Positions 9,874 through 21,134 of a stretch of 64,000 nucleotides of DNA are shown here, piece after piece; position 1 is the first letter of the stretch; every line of letters begins with the position of its first letter. The translations under genes were made by a program, and so were the position numbers. Location of the stretch: assembly GCF_014207845.1 (NCBI RefSeq), contig NZ_JACHLC010000004.1, forward strand, positions 1 to 64,000. The letters are read 5' to 3'. Source of the DNA: Chryseobacterium shigense. GTDB lineage: Bacteria > Bacteroidota > Bacteroidia > Flavobacteriales > Weeksellaceae. The notes beneath the pieces were generated by a model. The model searched no databases, was not told where the DNA came from, and worked only from the letters and a program-made list of their open reading frames with translations.

Positions 9874-11229
9874 TTAATAAACCGGAGCATTTTTTATGAA
9901 ATAGGCAAAAACATCACATAAAATTCTTGCAAAGTTTTGTTTGTCCCCTGCTGATGTTGCTGTACCATTTCCGAACTTATCTCCAAATATGATTATGTTT
10001 CGGGATTGATCTATTACTGCTCCTCTTCTTGAAGCAACATCGACAAAGTTAAGCCCTTGGCTTGTGGAAATCTGTCCGGAATTTGCTCCGTCATATCCTA
10101 TATTCAGGCCGTTAGAGACAATGAACGGCTGCCCTGTTCCGAATATCTGCGGAATCACGGTCACATTTGAATTTACAATACCGTCCGTTGTACTCCCATT
10201 TTCTACATAGAATTTCAATACGTCTGCCAAACCTGATTCAGGTACAGAGTCTGCATAATTAATAACAAACCCTCCTGTAGACTGATTCCATTCTTTTATA
10301 ATATTGGCAAAACCTGTACTGATACCGTTATTGGCACCGACAATAATACCTGAAGCATCTGCCAGTTTATCTTCCAATTCTGCCAAACTGTTTAAGGTAA
10401 CGTTTACAACCTGAATCTGGCTTGTTCCGGAATAAGAAACAGCAGAATTAGATGCAGCAATTTGGTTATCTCCTGTTAACCATTTGTAAACCAATCCTGA
10501 TGAATTGGTTCCTGTAACTAAGGATGAGCCATTGGTACCATTTACATTAACAATTTTCATAGTTGAATTTGCTCTGCTAATAAATGAAACAGGTATATTA
10601 TTACAGATGATTCCGGAAGAACTTGCTGCTGTAGGGCTTACTGTTACAGAGTAATTATAGGTACCTGCTGAAGGAGTTCCACTAATAGCCGTTGGATAAA
10701 GACTTACCGTTTGAGGCCCCAGATTCACAAAAGTTCCCTGAGCGGTAAAAGTAACACCATTTACTGTATTTGTAGTATAGGAATAAGCTCCCAATTGGGT
10801 AACCTTTACCGGCACATCGATACGTACAGACTGTGCGCTGAGCGGCTTGTCTGTTACATATTTACCGATTACTTTTATAGAACTACAATCGGAAAAATCT
10901 GCAACTCCCTGTTTTTCACCACAGAACTGTGCCCATGCACCTGTAGAGGAAACTCCGTTCCAGTTCCATACATTGTAACAGTTTGTTTCTTTGTTGTAAA
11001 CAGTAAGACCGTTCTCTTTTGATCCGGGATTGATATTATTTCTTTCCGAAGTTGTATACCTTTGGATGAGTAAACCATTAAGCTTATCTGGATTAGCACT
11101 ATTCTGATCAATACGTTCAGAAATATGCAATCCGGTTTTAAGATTGGGATTAGGAGTATTAATCCCGACTTGGCCAAACGTGGCAATACTTACAAAGGAT
11201 AAAAGTGTAATGAGTTGTTTTTTCATCAT
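9874..11229 (-). CDS. Secreted 'VGINT'-type surface protein, function unknown
   Basis: 451 residues with a signal peptide (MMKKQLITLLSFVSIATFGQ) followed at once by 'VGINTPNPN', the N-terminus common among flavobacterial surface proteins. A short segment with 'GLTVYNKETNCYNVWNW' resembles the tail-fibre-like heads of that group. The middle is Ser/Thr/Gly-rich and probably beta-structured. The last 150 residues alternate hydrophobic strands and glycine turns and end 'DVFAYFIKNAPVY'; there is no T9SS sorting domain. It stands alone with its own terminator and a 717-bp upstream spacer. No enzyme motif was recognised. Confidence 0.6.
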   Translation of the reverse strand: MMKKQLITLLSFVSIATFGQVGINTPNPNLKTGLHISERIDQNSANPDKLNGLLIQRYTTSERNNINPGSKENGLTVYNKETNCYNVWNWNGVSSTGAWAQFCGEKQGVADFSDCSSIKVIGKYVTDKPLSAQSVRIDVPVKVTQLGAYSYTTNTVNGVTFTAQGTFVNLGPQTVSLYPTAISGTPSAGTYNYSVTVSPTAASSSGIICNNIPVSFISRANSTMKIVNVNGTNGSSLVTGTNSSGLVYKWLTGDNQIAASNSAVSYSGTSQIQVVNVTLNSLAELEDKLADASGIIVGANNGISTGFANIIKEWNQSTGGFVINYADSVPESGLADVLKFYVENGSTTDGIVNSNVTVIPQIFGTGQPFIVSNGLNIGYDGANSGQISTSQGLNFVDVASRRGAVIDQSRNIIIFGDKFGNGTATSAGDKQNFARILCDVFAYFIKNAPVY

Positions 11230-11946
11230 TGTTATATTTTAGTAATTATAATTCATAGCCTTATCATTCCGAATCTATTACAGCATTCAGAAATTTTGTA
11301 AACTGAAAAATCGAGTGAAGACGTATTCAAGTAAATACGCTGCAGGAATTTTAAAAATTTAATCGTCCATTATAAATGGACATGATACTTTTAGAGGAGT
11401 GTATCTTTTGGAGAAATGTAAAGTCTAGTTTTTTTCATTGTGTGTTTTAATTTGAGTGTCAGTTAGGGGAGTATTTGATTAGTAAAAAAATCGATGTAAC
11501 GCATTCACATTTACTGATATTTTTTTCATCAAAACGTTTGCAATATTAACCCAACATGAACAATACATGAGAAAGAGATACCCCCTTAATCACACTTAGA
11601 ATACCCCTCAATTTCACTCAACAATGTAAATGTATGATTATCAAAAACATAAATGATTCAAATGAAGTAAATAAATAAAATTTGTGATCCTCTTATTTCT
11701 TTTATTTCCTCTTTTGATTCTGATAAACATCTAAAATTCTGCAAAAACTGACGATACAATTATGCTAAAAATAACAGTTAGCCAGGGAAAAACTATAAAA
11801 AAGCATTCCGAATCTGACTGATTGTTTATGAAAACAGAAACAGATTTTTAAGAAATTATATATTGAAAGGATCAAAAAACATTAGAGTTAAGCAGTCATT
11901 ATTTAGCTTTCATTATTATCTCATTTCTTAATTTCAGGACAAAAAA
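11230..11946. other. Long AT-rich intergenic region
   Basis: 717 bp between two minus-strand surface-protein genes. No credible reading frame, RNA gene or repeat was seen. The promoter of the 451-residue protein must lie near its right-hand part, but no clear TTTG/TAnnTTTG pair was found in minus orientation. Confidence 0.4.
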
Positions 11947-11973
11947 ACAGCCATCCTTTTTTAGAATGGCTGT
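11947..11973 (-). terminator. Intrinsic terminator of the 410-residue surface protein gene
   Basis: Eight-bp perfect stem ACAGCCAT/ATGGCTGT, followed on the minus strand by seven T residues, 31 nt past the stop codon at 12004. Confidence 0.8.
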
Positions 11974-12003
11974 TGAATTATTTTAAAACCTTAAATCAAA
12001 TAT

Positions 12004-13236
12004 TTAATATCTTGAAATGATTACCCAGGCTGAACCTGTACTTTGTACAACGATTGCTCTTCCCAAATTACTGTTATTTAAATCATAATTGGTAAAATTA
12101 CCTCCGTTAATTCTAAATGTTCCGGAAATGGTAACAACTCCGGCAGTATCATTAACCAGATTATAGATTTTTCCCTGATTGGCAGTACTTGCGGCCGGAA
12201 GTGAAATATTTCCGGTTACAAGAATCGTATAATCATCACCAGCAATAGCTCCCGAGGACAAAGCTGTTATTTTTGCGTTTAAAGATGAGCTATTTTTCCA
12301 GGATAATGTGCCGGCTCCGTCTGTTGTCAAAACCTGGCTGGCCTGGCCGCTTGTTCTTGGAAAAGTATATGCTCCCTGAGGATTACCGGATGTATCTTTG
12401 TAGGAAAAAGTAACTCCTTTACTCTTCTCAAGAGCAACATCTGTTGATTCCGTTGATCCCGCATTGTGGCTCAGGGTAAGATTATTAACAGTTCCATTAC
12501 TTATTCCCCAAATAGAAGCATTTACACTTTGATCCTGATTATTGGCAATTAGAGCAAAAGATCCTCCGGAAGGCTGCGAAAAAGTGGCAACACTTCCTCC
12601 TCCTATTCCATAATTTGACTGTAAGCTGCTTATTCCCGATCTCGCTACAACTACACTTGTATTTGTGGCTGCCGACAGATCACTATTATCGGAGTAATAA
12701 ATTCCGCTGCCTATCCCAAAAAGATTGGTATCTACTCCAAAGTAATTACCTGCGCTTCCATATTGGGCTTTCATATCGCCTTTCACTTCAAATTGTCTGT
12801 CAGATACAGTATCTGCATTGGTGAAACCGATCCCTACTTTACCGTTTTGATAGATATTCTGGGTATTAGCGGTTGCAGGGTTTGCAGTATTTTGTATATT
12901 CCACGGTGAAGCTACAGTTCCTGTATTTAATTTTACCCATTTATTCAAGTCTCCATTAAAGTAATAGTACCCCACTGAATTTACATCAGCTGTTTGTGTT
13001 CCTAAAGTCCCGGTAGCAGTTACATAGACCAACGCTCCCGTTTGTGAGGTGGTGTAAACTTTTGCATTCAGCTGTTCTCCTGTAATTCTTGGTGCAATAA
13101 TTCCGTCAAATTTTGAAGTATCATCAGGATTTCCTACTACATCGAAAGTAGCATGTGGAGTGTCTGTATTAAGCCCAACCTGAGCAAAAGTAAATGAGCC
13201 TACCAATAACAGGGCAGGAAATAATTTTTTCGTCAT
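12004..13236 (-). CDS. Secreted 'VGLNT'-type tail-fibre-like surface protein
   Basis: 410 residues. A signal peptide (MTKKLFPALLLVGSFTFAQ) is followed by 'VGLNTDTPHATFDVVGNP' and 'DGIIAPRITGEQL', the arrangement seen in many flavobacterial hypothetical proteins. The middle repeats short Gly/Asn/Ser beta motifs and contains 'QASQVLTTDGAGTLSW', as in trimeric tail-fibre-like stalks. No T9SS sorting domain or enzymatic motif is visible. A TATATTTG box (13267-13260) sits 23 bp upstream on the minus strand. Probably an exported structural or adhesive protein. Confidence 0.6.
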   Translation of the reverse strand: MTKKLFPALLLVGSFTFAQVGLNTDTPHATFDVVGNPDDTSKFDGIIAPRITGEQLNAKVYTTSQTGALVYVTATGTLGTQTADVNSVGYYYFNGDLNKWVKLNTGTVASPWNIQNTANPATANTQNIYQNGKVGIGFTNADTVSDRQFEVKGDMKAQYGSAGNYFGVDTNLFGIGSGIYYSDNSDLSAATNTSVVVARSGISSLQSNYGIGGGSVATFSQPSGGSFALIANNQDQSVNASIWGISNGTVNNLTLSHNAGSTESTDVALEKSKGVTFSYKDTSGNPQGAYTFPRTSGQASQVLTTDGAGTLSWKNSSSLNAKITALSSGAIAGDDYTILVTGNISLPAASTANQGKIYNLVNDTAGVVTISGTFRINGGNFTNYDLNNSNLGRAIVVQSTGSAWVIISRY

Positions 13237-13324
13237 GTATTTGTTTTTTTATTTCTCAACAAATATATGTTTTATTTTAAAATTCAATCACTTTCATAAT
13301 AAATATTAATTGATATAATAAAAA

Positions 13325-13347
13325 AAGGCGACTTTTACAGCCACCTT
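13325..13347 (-). terminator. Intrinsic terminator of katG
   Basis: Stem of 8 pairs including two G-U (AAGGTGGC/GTCGCCTT on the minus strand) with a 7-nt loop, followed by seven T residues, 24 nt past the katG stop. Confidence 0.75.
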
Positions 13348-13371
13348 CATAATATTATGTTAAGTTGATTA

Positions 13372-15980
<2,609 letters not shown>

Positions 15981-16442
15981 ATGAAAAAAGTTCTTGTTGT
16001 TCTCCTTGTTGCATTTGTTATTATACAGTTTTTTCCCATTGAAAAAACCAATCCTCCTCCTACTCCCGGCATGGATTTTCTAAGGATTAAGAATACACCG
16101 GAACCTGTTGCAAAGATCATAAGCACATCGTGTTATGACTGCCATTCCAATGAGACTAAATATCCATGGTATGCAAGTATTTCTCCGGCTTCATGGTTTG
16201 TTAAAAATCATATAGATGAAGGCAGAAAACATCTTAATTTTTCTACCTTTGCCATGTATGATCCCAAAAGACAGGCGCATAAACTGGAAGAATGCATAGA
16301 AATGACAGAGAAAGAGGAAATGCCTCTGGAATCTTATTATGTGGGGCATCAGGATGCCAAACTTACTGCAGAACAGCGTAAAGAGCTTGTAGAGTATTTC
16401 AAAAAAGTAAAAGAAGAGACCGAGAGGAAAATGACATTTTAA
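15981..16442 (+). CDS. Haem-binding domain protein (Haem_bd family)
   Basis: 153 residues with an N-terminal membrane anchor or signal segment (about 3-19) and one c-type haem motif, 'CYDCHS' (Cys51, Cys54, His55). The surrounding 'SNETKYPWYASISPASWFV' is typical of the Haem_bd family of Bacteroidota. It should be an envelope-located cytochrome-like protein, probably in electron transfer. The next gene, a DCC thiol oxidoreductase, starts 11 bp later, so the two form an operon; katG lies divergently upstream. Confidence 0.85.
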   Translation: MKKVLVVLLVAFVIIQFFPIEKTNPPPTPGMDFLRIKNTPEPVAKIISTSCYDCHSNETKYPWYASISPASWFVKNHIDEGRKHLNFSTFAMYDPKRQAHKLEECIEMTEKEEMPLESYYVGHQDAKLTAEQRKELVEYFKKVKEETERKMTF

Positions 16443-16453
16443 AAACCTAAATT

Positions 16454-16867
16454 ATGAAGGAGAACTGGAAAGATAAACATATTGTATTTTTTGACGGTGA
16501 ATGCGGCGTCTGTAATTTCTGGGTGCAGTGGATTCTTGAACGTGATAAAAACGACAGATTCATGTTTGCTTCTTTACAATCCGGCTTCGGGCAAAAATTT
16601 TTATCTGAAAGAGGCCTGGAAACCAAAGTATTCAATACCCTTTACCTGTGGAAGCCCGGAAAATACTATTTCACTAAATCACGGGCTGTACTGCAAATTG
16701 CCAATATATTAGGCGGAATTTACAAATTATCGGTTGCAGGAAAAATATTCCCTCCGGTTTTAAGTGACCAGGTATATGATATGGTCTCAAGAAACAGAAT
16801 GAAACTTGCCAATCAGAAGTGTTTTCTTCCGGACAGAGATCAGAAGAAAAAATTTATTGAAGTGTAA
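16454..16867 (+). CDS. DCC-family thiol-disulfide oxidoreductase (DUF393)
   Basis: 137 residues. The N-terminus carries the family motif D-G-x-C-x-x-C (Cys17, Cys20) in 'FFDGECGVCNFWVQW', followed by the usual 'F.SLQS' segment and a 'KS.A.L.I...LGG' helix. The family is thioredoxin-like, with predicted dithiol-disulfide activity but few studied members. It is cytoplasmic by lack of a signal peptide. It shares an operon with the haem-binding protein and ends at a two-way terminator facing the amylase gene. Confidence 0.88.
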   Translation: MKENWKDKHIVFFDGECGVCNFWVQWILERDKNDRFMFASLQSGFGQKFLSERGLETKVFNTLYLWKPGKYYFTKSRAVLQIANILGGIYKLSVAGKIFPPVLSDQVYDMVSRNRMKLANQKCFLPDRDQKKKFIEV

Positions 16868-16893
16868 GCTTTGAGAAAGTTTAAGTAAATAAG

Positions 16894-16920
16894 AAAGCAA
16901 GGATGAATCATCCTTGCTTT
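16894..16920. terminator. Two-way intrinsic terminator
   Basis: Eleven-bp perfect stem AAAGCAAGGAT/ATCCTTGCTTT with a 5-nt loop between two convergent genes (DCC protein, plus; alpha-amylase, minus). A- and T-tracts flank both sides. Confidence 0.85.
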
Positions 16921-16928
16921 TATACATT

Positions 16929-18362
16929 CTATTGGTTCAGTGACCATATTGAATAGCTGTTTGGCGGTGCCTGGATCTTCACCCATTTATCCCCCTGTGT
17001 TGTTGGGTACCAGCTTGAATTTCCTGTAAAATCTTTAATCTGCTGGCTGCTCCAGTTGGTTTCTATCCATCTTTCCTGCCAACTCGATGAATTGTTGATG
17101 TAGACAACCAATCCGGGATTTCCGTTATAGCCGTTACGTCTTGCAATGTATTCATCATTATCTGTATACAGGATGGAAGTGGTTCCTGTGGCTTTATTGT
17201 TATGAATCCAGATCAGGTTGTTCAGCCTTTCTTTGTTTAACCATTCTTCATAATCACGGTAAAAAATGGTAGGATAACCTTCATGGGTAAGAATATAGGC
17301 ATAAGCCGGCATTTTATTGTTAATGATATCGGTATCATGATTGGCAACAAATGTTACTGCTTTATAAGGATTTCTCTTCCACATCATATCATCATTCAGA
17401 ACATTTAAATTTCCGTTGTCAAAAGCTTCATCCATCTTATAATATGCAGCAAAATCGAATACGGAACTATTGGCGTTATTAGCCCACCATTCCAGGGTAT
17501 TTACATTGGAATCCCATAGTTCACCTACAGAAAATCCACCTACGTTGGAATTCCAGTTATTGACAACCCACGGTCCGAAGCCTTTAACATAATCGAATCT
17601 CCAGCCGTCAAATTTCATAACATTTTTGTAATATTTCCCAACAGAGTCGTCTCTTCCCCACAACCAATCCTGTACATAGGGATTAGCATGGCACAGGTCC
17701 GGAAAACCTCCGAAAGCTCCTTCGTCATTATTTCCGTAAGAATTTTTGTAAAAATCATTATAACTTCGCTGGAATTTTCCGGAAGCAACTCCTGAAAAGT
17801 CCGTCCATGTGCTTGTTCCTGTAAAAGGATTAGCCTGAGACTGCCCCCCACTGTTGTGGTTGATAACAATGTCTGCATAAACCTGCATATTTTCAGCATG
17901 GGCTTTTGTAATCAGGGCTTCCAGTTCTGTACGGGATCCAAAACGGGTTTCTACACTTCCGTTCTGGTTAAAGTTTCCGAAATCATAATAGTCTGTAGGA
18001 TCGTACCCCATAGAGTAAGCTCCATTTTGAGCCTTTGATGCAGGTGGAAGCCATACTGCACTGATTCCTGCGTTTGACCAGTCTGTAAGCTTACCTTTTA
18101 CTGTATTCCACCAGTTACCGCCATCCGGAACATCCCAATAGAAGCCCTGCATTAAAACTCCGCCTCCGGGTCCTGATACAAATTTTCCGTTTATGGATCC
18201 GCTTCCGGTACTGAAAGGACGTCCGTCATGATTCGTAACGTTTACGGTTTTGGAATGAACTTCCTGTGACCCGCGACTTTCATTGTCATTCTCATCGCCG
18301 TTCTGGCAGGAACTAAACAATGCTAAAGCCAGCATCGAAACTAAGAAATGTGTTTTTTTCAT
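16929..18362 (-). CDS. Secreted lipoprotein alpha-amylase, GH13_7-like
   Basis: 477 residues. The lipobox 'LFSSC' (Cys19) marks a lipoprotein. The GH13 barrel is complete: region I 'DIVINH' (164-169), nucleophile Asp257 in 'GWRFDYVKG', acid/base Glu281 in 'VGELWD', and third acid Asp343 in 'VANHDTDI'. It hydrolyses internal alpha-1,4 links in starch or glycogen. The phrases 'VLMQGFYWDVPDGG', 'AFDN' and 'YEEWLNKE' closely follow, from memory, the hyperthermophilic archaeal amylases of subfamily GH13_7. No starch-utilisation (Sus-type) transporter genes lie nearby, so it acts as a stand-alone secreted enzyme. Confidence 0.93.
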   Translation of the reverse strand: MKKTHFLVSMLALALFSSCQNGDENDNESRGSQEVHSKTVNVTNHDGRPFSTGSGSINGKFVSGPGGGVLMQGFYWDVPDGGNWWNTVKGKLTDWSNAGISAVWLPPASKAQNGAYSMGYDPTDYYDFGNFNQNGSVETRFGSRTELEALITKAHAENMQVYADIVINHNSGGQSQANPFTGTSTWTDFSGVASGKFQRSYNDFYKNSYGNNDEGAFGGFPDLCHANPYVQDWLWGRDDSVGKYYKNVMKFDGWRFDYVKGFGPWVVNNWNSNVGGFSVGELWDSNVNTLEWWANNANSSVFDFAAYYKMDEAFDNGNLNVLNDDMMWKRNPYKAVTFVANHDTDIINNKMPAYAYILTHEGYPTIFYRDYEEWLNKERLNNLIWIHNNKATGTTSILYTDNDEYIARRNGYNGNPGLVVYINNSSSWQERWIETNWSSQQIKDFTGNSSWYPTTQGDKWVKIQAPPNSYSIWSLNQ

Positions 18363-18508
18363 ACTTTATTTTAATTATTAATCTAACAACTAAAATACAA
18401 TTTTATTGAAACAAAGTCTACAAAATGTGAAATATTTTCATTTTAACCAAAAGATCTTAATCAATAGCTGTATAAAATTTTCATTAAAAAAACATAAACT
18501 TTCAATAT

Positions 18509-18543
18509 TTTGAAAGCAATTTTTCTTTTAATCCATATATTTG
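18509..18543 (+). promoter_or_regulatory. Promoter of DUF4290-murA, close to the start codon
   Basis: TTTG (18509-18512), a 23-nt spacer and TATATTTG (18536-18543). The -7 box ends 6 nt before the ATG at 18550, so the transcript would have almost no leader. A possible TTG start at 18541 lies inside the box and is therefore unlikely. Confidence 0.6.
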
Positions 18544-18549
18544 CATACT

Positions 18550-19224
18550 ATGGAATATAACACCCAAAAAACTCAGCTTCATATGCCGGAATATGGCAGA
18601 ATCATACAGCAGCTGGTTGAACGTTGCAAAGAGCTCCCTACCAAAGAGGAAAGGAGTGAAATGGCTATGGCCATTATTGATTTTATGGGTCAGAGAAACC
18701 CTCAGCTCCGTGACGAAGAAAATTATAAGCATAAACTTTGGGATCATCTTTTCATTTTAGCAGAATATGATCTTGATGTAGAATCACCATACCCTTTTCC
18801 TACCAGGGAACAGCTGGCAGAAAAACCAAAAAAAATGGAATATCCTAAACTTCAGGGAGATTTTAAATTTTACGGAAAAAGTATTCTTCAACTGATAGAA
18901 AAGGCTATAGAACTGGAACCGGGTGATGAAAAGGAAGCCCTGATAGAAGTTATTGCCAATAACATGAAAAAGTCTTACAATGTATATAATAAGGAACATG
19001 TAACAGACGATGTTATTTTCCGCCACCTGAAAGAGCTTTCTGAAAACAGGCTGGACCTTACCGGAATAGAGTCTCTTGAAAAAAGTAAGATTTACTACAC
19101 CAGCAATAACAATAATAACAGAAACAACAATAACAGCAGCAGAAACAGCGGCAATAATAACAACAACAATAAGAACCAGACCAACAAAAGAAGACATAAC
19201 AACAATCATAAAAACAGAAAGTAA
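18550..19224 (+). CDS. DUF4290 family protein with Asn-rich tail
   Basis: 224 residues. The N-terminal 180 residues match the DUF4290 family ('MPEYGRIIQQLVERC', 'IDFMGQRNPQLRDEENYKHKLWDHLF'), which sits directly upstream of murA in many Bacteroidota. The last 45 residues are a low-complexity run of Asn with Arg/Lys/Ser, probably disordered and positively charged. The stop codon overlaps the murA start (TAATG), so translation is coupled. The family's function is unknown; the conserved pairing suggests a link to cell-wall synthesis or RNA/ribosome binding, but this is inference. Confidence 0.88.
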   Translation: MEYNTQKTQLHMPEYGRIIQQLVERCKELPTKEERSEMAMAIIDFMGQRNPQLRDEENYKHKLWDHLFILAEYDLDVESPYPFPTREQLAEKPKKMEYPKLQGDFKFYGKSILQLIEKAIELEPGDEKEALIEVIANNMKKSYNVYNKEHVTDDVIFRHLKELSENRLDLTGIESLEKSKIYYTSNNNNNRNNNNSSRNSGNNNNNNKNQTNKRRHNNNHKNRK

Positions 19225-20531
19225 TGAGTGGAACATTTCAAATAAGAGGAGGAAAAAGACTGCATGGTGAAATCACTCCACAAGGGGCAAAGAACGAAGC
19301 TTTACAGATTTTATGTGCTGTTCTGCTAACGGATGAGGAGGTAAGAATTAAAAATATTCCGGATATCCACGATGTAAACAGACTGATTGAAATTCTTGGT
19401 GATTTTGGGGTTAAGGTTACTAAAAACGGCCAGGGAGATTTCACGTTTAAAGCGGATAAAGTCAACTTTGATTATATTAAATCTGATGAATTTAAGAAAG
19501 ATGGCGCTAAACTGAGAGGCTCCATTATGCTGATGGGCCCTATGCTTGCCCGTTATGGCGAAGCTTATATGCCGACTCCGGGAGGGGACAAGATCGGAAG
19601 AAGAAGACTGGACACTCATTTCCAGGGCCTTGTAGAGCTTGGCGCTGAATTCAATTATGATGAAGATGAATATTTTTATTCATTAAAGGCTAAAGAGCTA
19701 AGAGGAAAGTTTATTCTTCTGGAAGAGGCTTCTGTAACCGGAACTGCCAATATTGTAATGGCTGCAGCCCTTGCCAAAGGAAAAACAAGAATTTACAATG
19801 CAGCCTGCGAGCCTTATCTTCAGCAATTATGTAAAATGCTGAACAGAATGGGTGCCAACATATCAGGAATAGGCTCCAATCTTCTTACCATTGAAGGGGT
19901 GGAGCATCTTCGCGGTACGGAACACACTATGCTTCCGGACATGGTAGAGATCGGATCATGGATAGGACTTGCTGCCATGACCAAATCTGAAATTACCATT
20001 AAAAATGTAAACTGGAACCAGCTTGGTGTTATTCCAAACACATTCAGAAAATTAGGAATCCAGCTTGAACAGAGTAATGACGATATTTTTATTCCTGCCC
20101 AGGAAAACTACAGAATCCAGAAGTTTATTGACGGATCTATTCTTACGATTTCGGATGCCCCGTGGCCAGGATTTACACCGGATCTTTTATCCATTATTTT
20201 AGTGGTGGCAACCCAGGCAAAAGGAAGCCTTCTGGTTCACCAGAAAATGTTCGAATCCAGATTATTCTTCGTGGATAAACTGATCGACATGGGTGCACAG
20301 ATTATTTTATGCGATCCGCACAGAGCTACGGTAATCGGATTAAACCAGGAAACTCCTTTGAGAGGCACTACAATGGTTTCCCCGGATATCAGAGCCGGAA
20401 ACGCACTTCTTATCGCAGCACTTTCTGCAGAAGGAAAATCTATTATCCACAATATTGAACAGATTGACAGAGGGTATGAAAATATCGATGGAAGACTAAA
20501 AGCCATTGGGGCGGATATTGAAAGGATTTAA
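19224..20531 (+). CDS. murA: UDP-N-acetylglucosamine 1-carboxyvinyltransferase MurA
   Basis: 435 residues, cytoplasmic; first committed step of peptidoglycan synthesis, moving enolpyruvate from PEP to UDP-GlcNAc. Typical segments are 'GAKNEALQILCAVLL', 'LRGSIMLMGPMLARYGEA' and 'DIRAGNALLIAAL'. The catalytic loop reads 'PTPGGDKIGRRRLDTH': Asp122 replaces the cysteine (E. coli Cys115) found in most MurA enzymes. This Cys-to-Asp exchange is known to keep activity while blocking covalent inhibition by fosfomycin. The start overlaps the DUF4290 stop by one base. Confidence 0.96.
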   Translation: MSGTFQIRGGKRLHGEITPQGAKNEALQILCAVLLTDEEVRIKNIPDIHDVNRLIEILGDFGVKVTKNGQGDFTFKADKVNFDYIKSDEFKKDGAKLRGSIMLMGPMLARYGEAYMPTPGGDKIGRRRLDTHFQGLVELGAEFNYDEDEYFYSLKAKELRGKFILLEEASVTGTANIVMAAALAKGKTRIYNAACEPYLQQLCKMLNRMGANISGIGSNLLTIEGVEHLRGTEHTMLPDMVEIGSWIGLAAMTKSEITIKNVNWNQLGVIPNTFRKLGIQLEQSNDDIFIPAQENYRIQKFIDGSILTISDAPWPGFTPDLLSIILVVATQAKGSLLVHQKMFESRLFFVDKLIDMGAQIILCDPHRATVIGLNQETPLRGTTMVSPDIRAGNALLIAALSAEGKSIIHNIEQIDRGYENIDGRLKAIGADIERI

Positions 20532-20548
20532 AATATATTTATTGTAAT

Positions 20549-20581
20549 AAAATAGGCTGTCTTGTTAGACAGCCTATTTTT
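20549..20581. terminator. Two-way intrinsic terminator after murA
   Basis: Long stem around AATAGGCTGTC/GACAGCCTATT with flanking A- and T-tracts, between murA (plus) and the convergent lipoprotein gene (minus). Confidence 0.85.
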
Positions 20582-20594
20582 ATTCTTATTCACA

Positions 20595-21134
20595 TTAATT
20601 AATGTCATTGTCCGTAAGTTTTGCTGATCTTAGGATAAGTTCAACTGCTTCAAAAAAACTTCCATGATATTCTTTAGAGATTCCTTGTGTATTTAATTTT
20701 TTTTCGATTGAGCCTTTTTTGAGGGTAATCGAATTACTTCCTCCATCTACAATAGAAACTAATTTGTTGGGATTTTGAGGCAGCTCTATATCTTTTTGAC
20801 TAGTTTTTACCACCAATTCGTAGATTTTCTTATACTCATTATAAGTTATTCTTCTATTATCATATGATTCATTATTTTTTAAAGTTTTTACAACCACTGA
20901 TTTTTTTCTTTTACTTATTTTAGGAATTAAAGTGATTATAAGTTTATCTCCTCTTATAACCATAATATTTTCATGTTTAAACTGAATATATTCTTCTGCG
21001 TTTTTTTGTGAAACACAAGAAATTAATAGAATAAAGCAAAAGACGGTATATATTGTAAGTTTTAAAGAATAAACTTGCTGTTTTCTATATGAAAACACAG
21101 CAAAAAGGCTAGAACATATTATCAAACTTTTCAT
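20595..21134 (-). CDS. Predicted lipoprotein or exported protein, function unknown
   Basis: 179 residues. The start at 21134 overlaps the stop of the gene before it (TAATG), indicating translational coupling. A hydrophobic stretch at about 25-40 ends in 'LLISC', a possible lipobox at Cys40, but it follows an unusually long N-terminal extension. The rest is Lys-rich with predicted alternating strands ('NIMVIRGDKLIITLIPKIS') and no motif I recognise. It is the last gene of the operon 23111-20595 and is AT-rich, like its neighbour. Confidence 0.6.
   Translation of the reverse strand: MKSLIICSSLFAVFSYRKQQVYSLKLTIYTVFCFILLISCVSQKNAEEYIQFKHENIMVIRGDKLIITLIPKISKRKKSVVVKTLKNNESYDNRRITYNEYKKIYELVVKTSQKDIELPQNPNKLVSIVDGGSNSITLKKGSIEKKLNTQGISKEYHGSFFEAVELILRSAKLTDNDIN

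Noticed and set aside
18784..19236. Minus-strand frame of 150 codons rich in Val/Ile
   Set aside because: Mirror of the Asn-codon-rich tail of DUF4290 read backwards.
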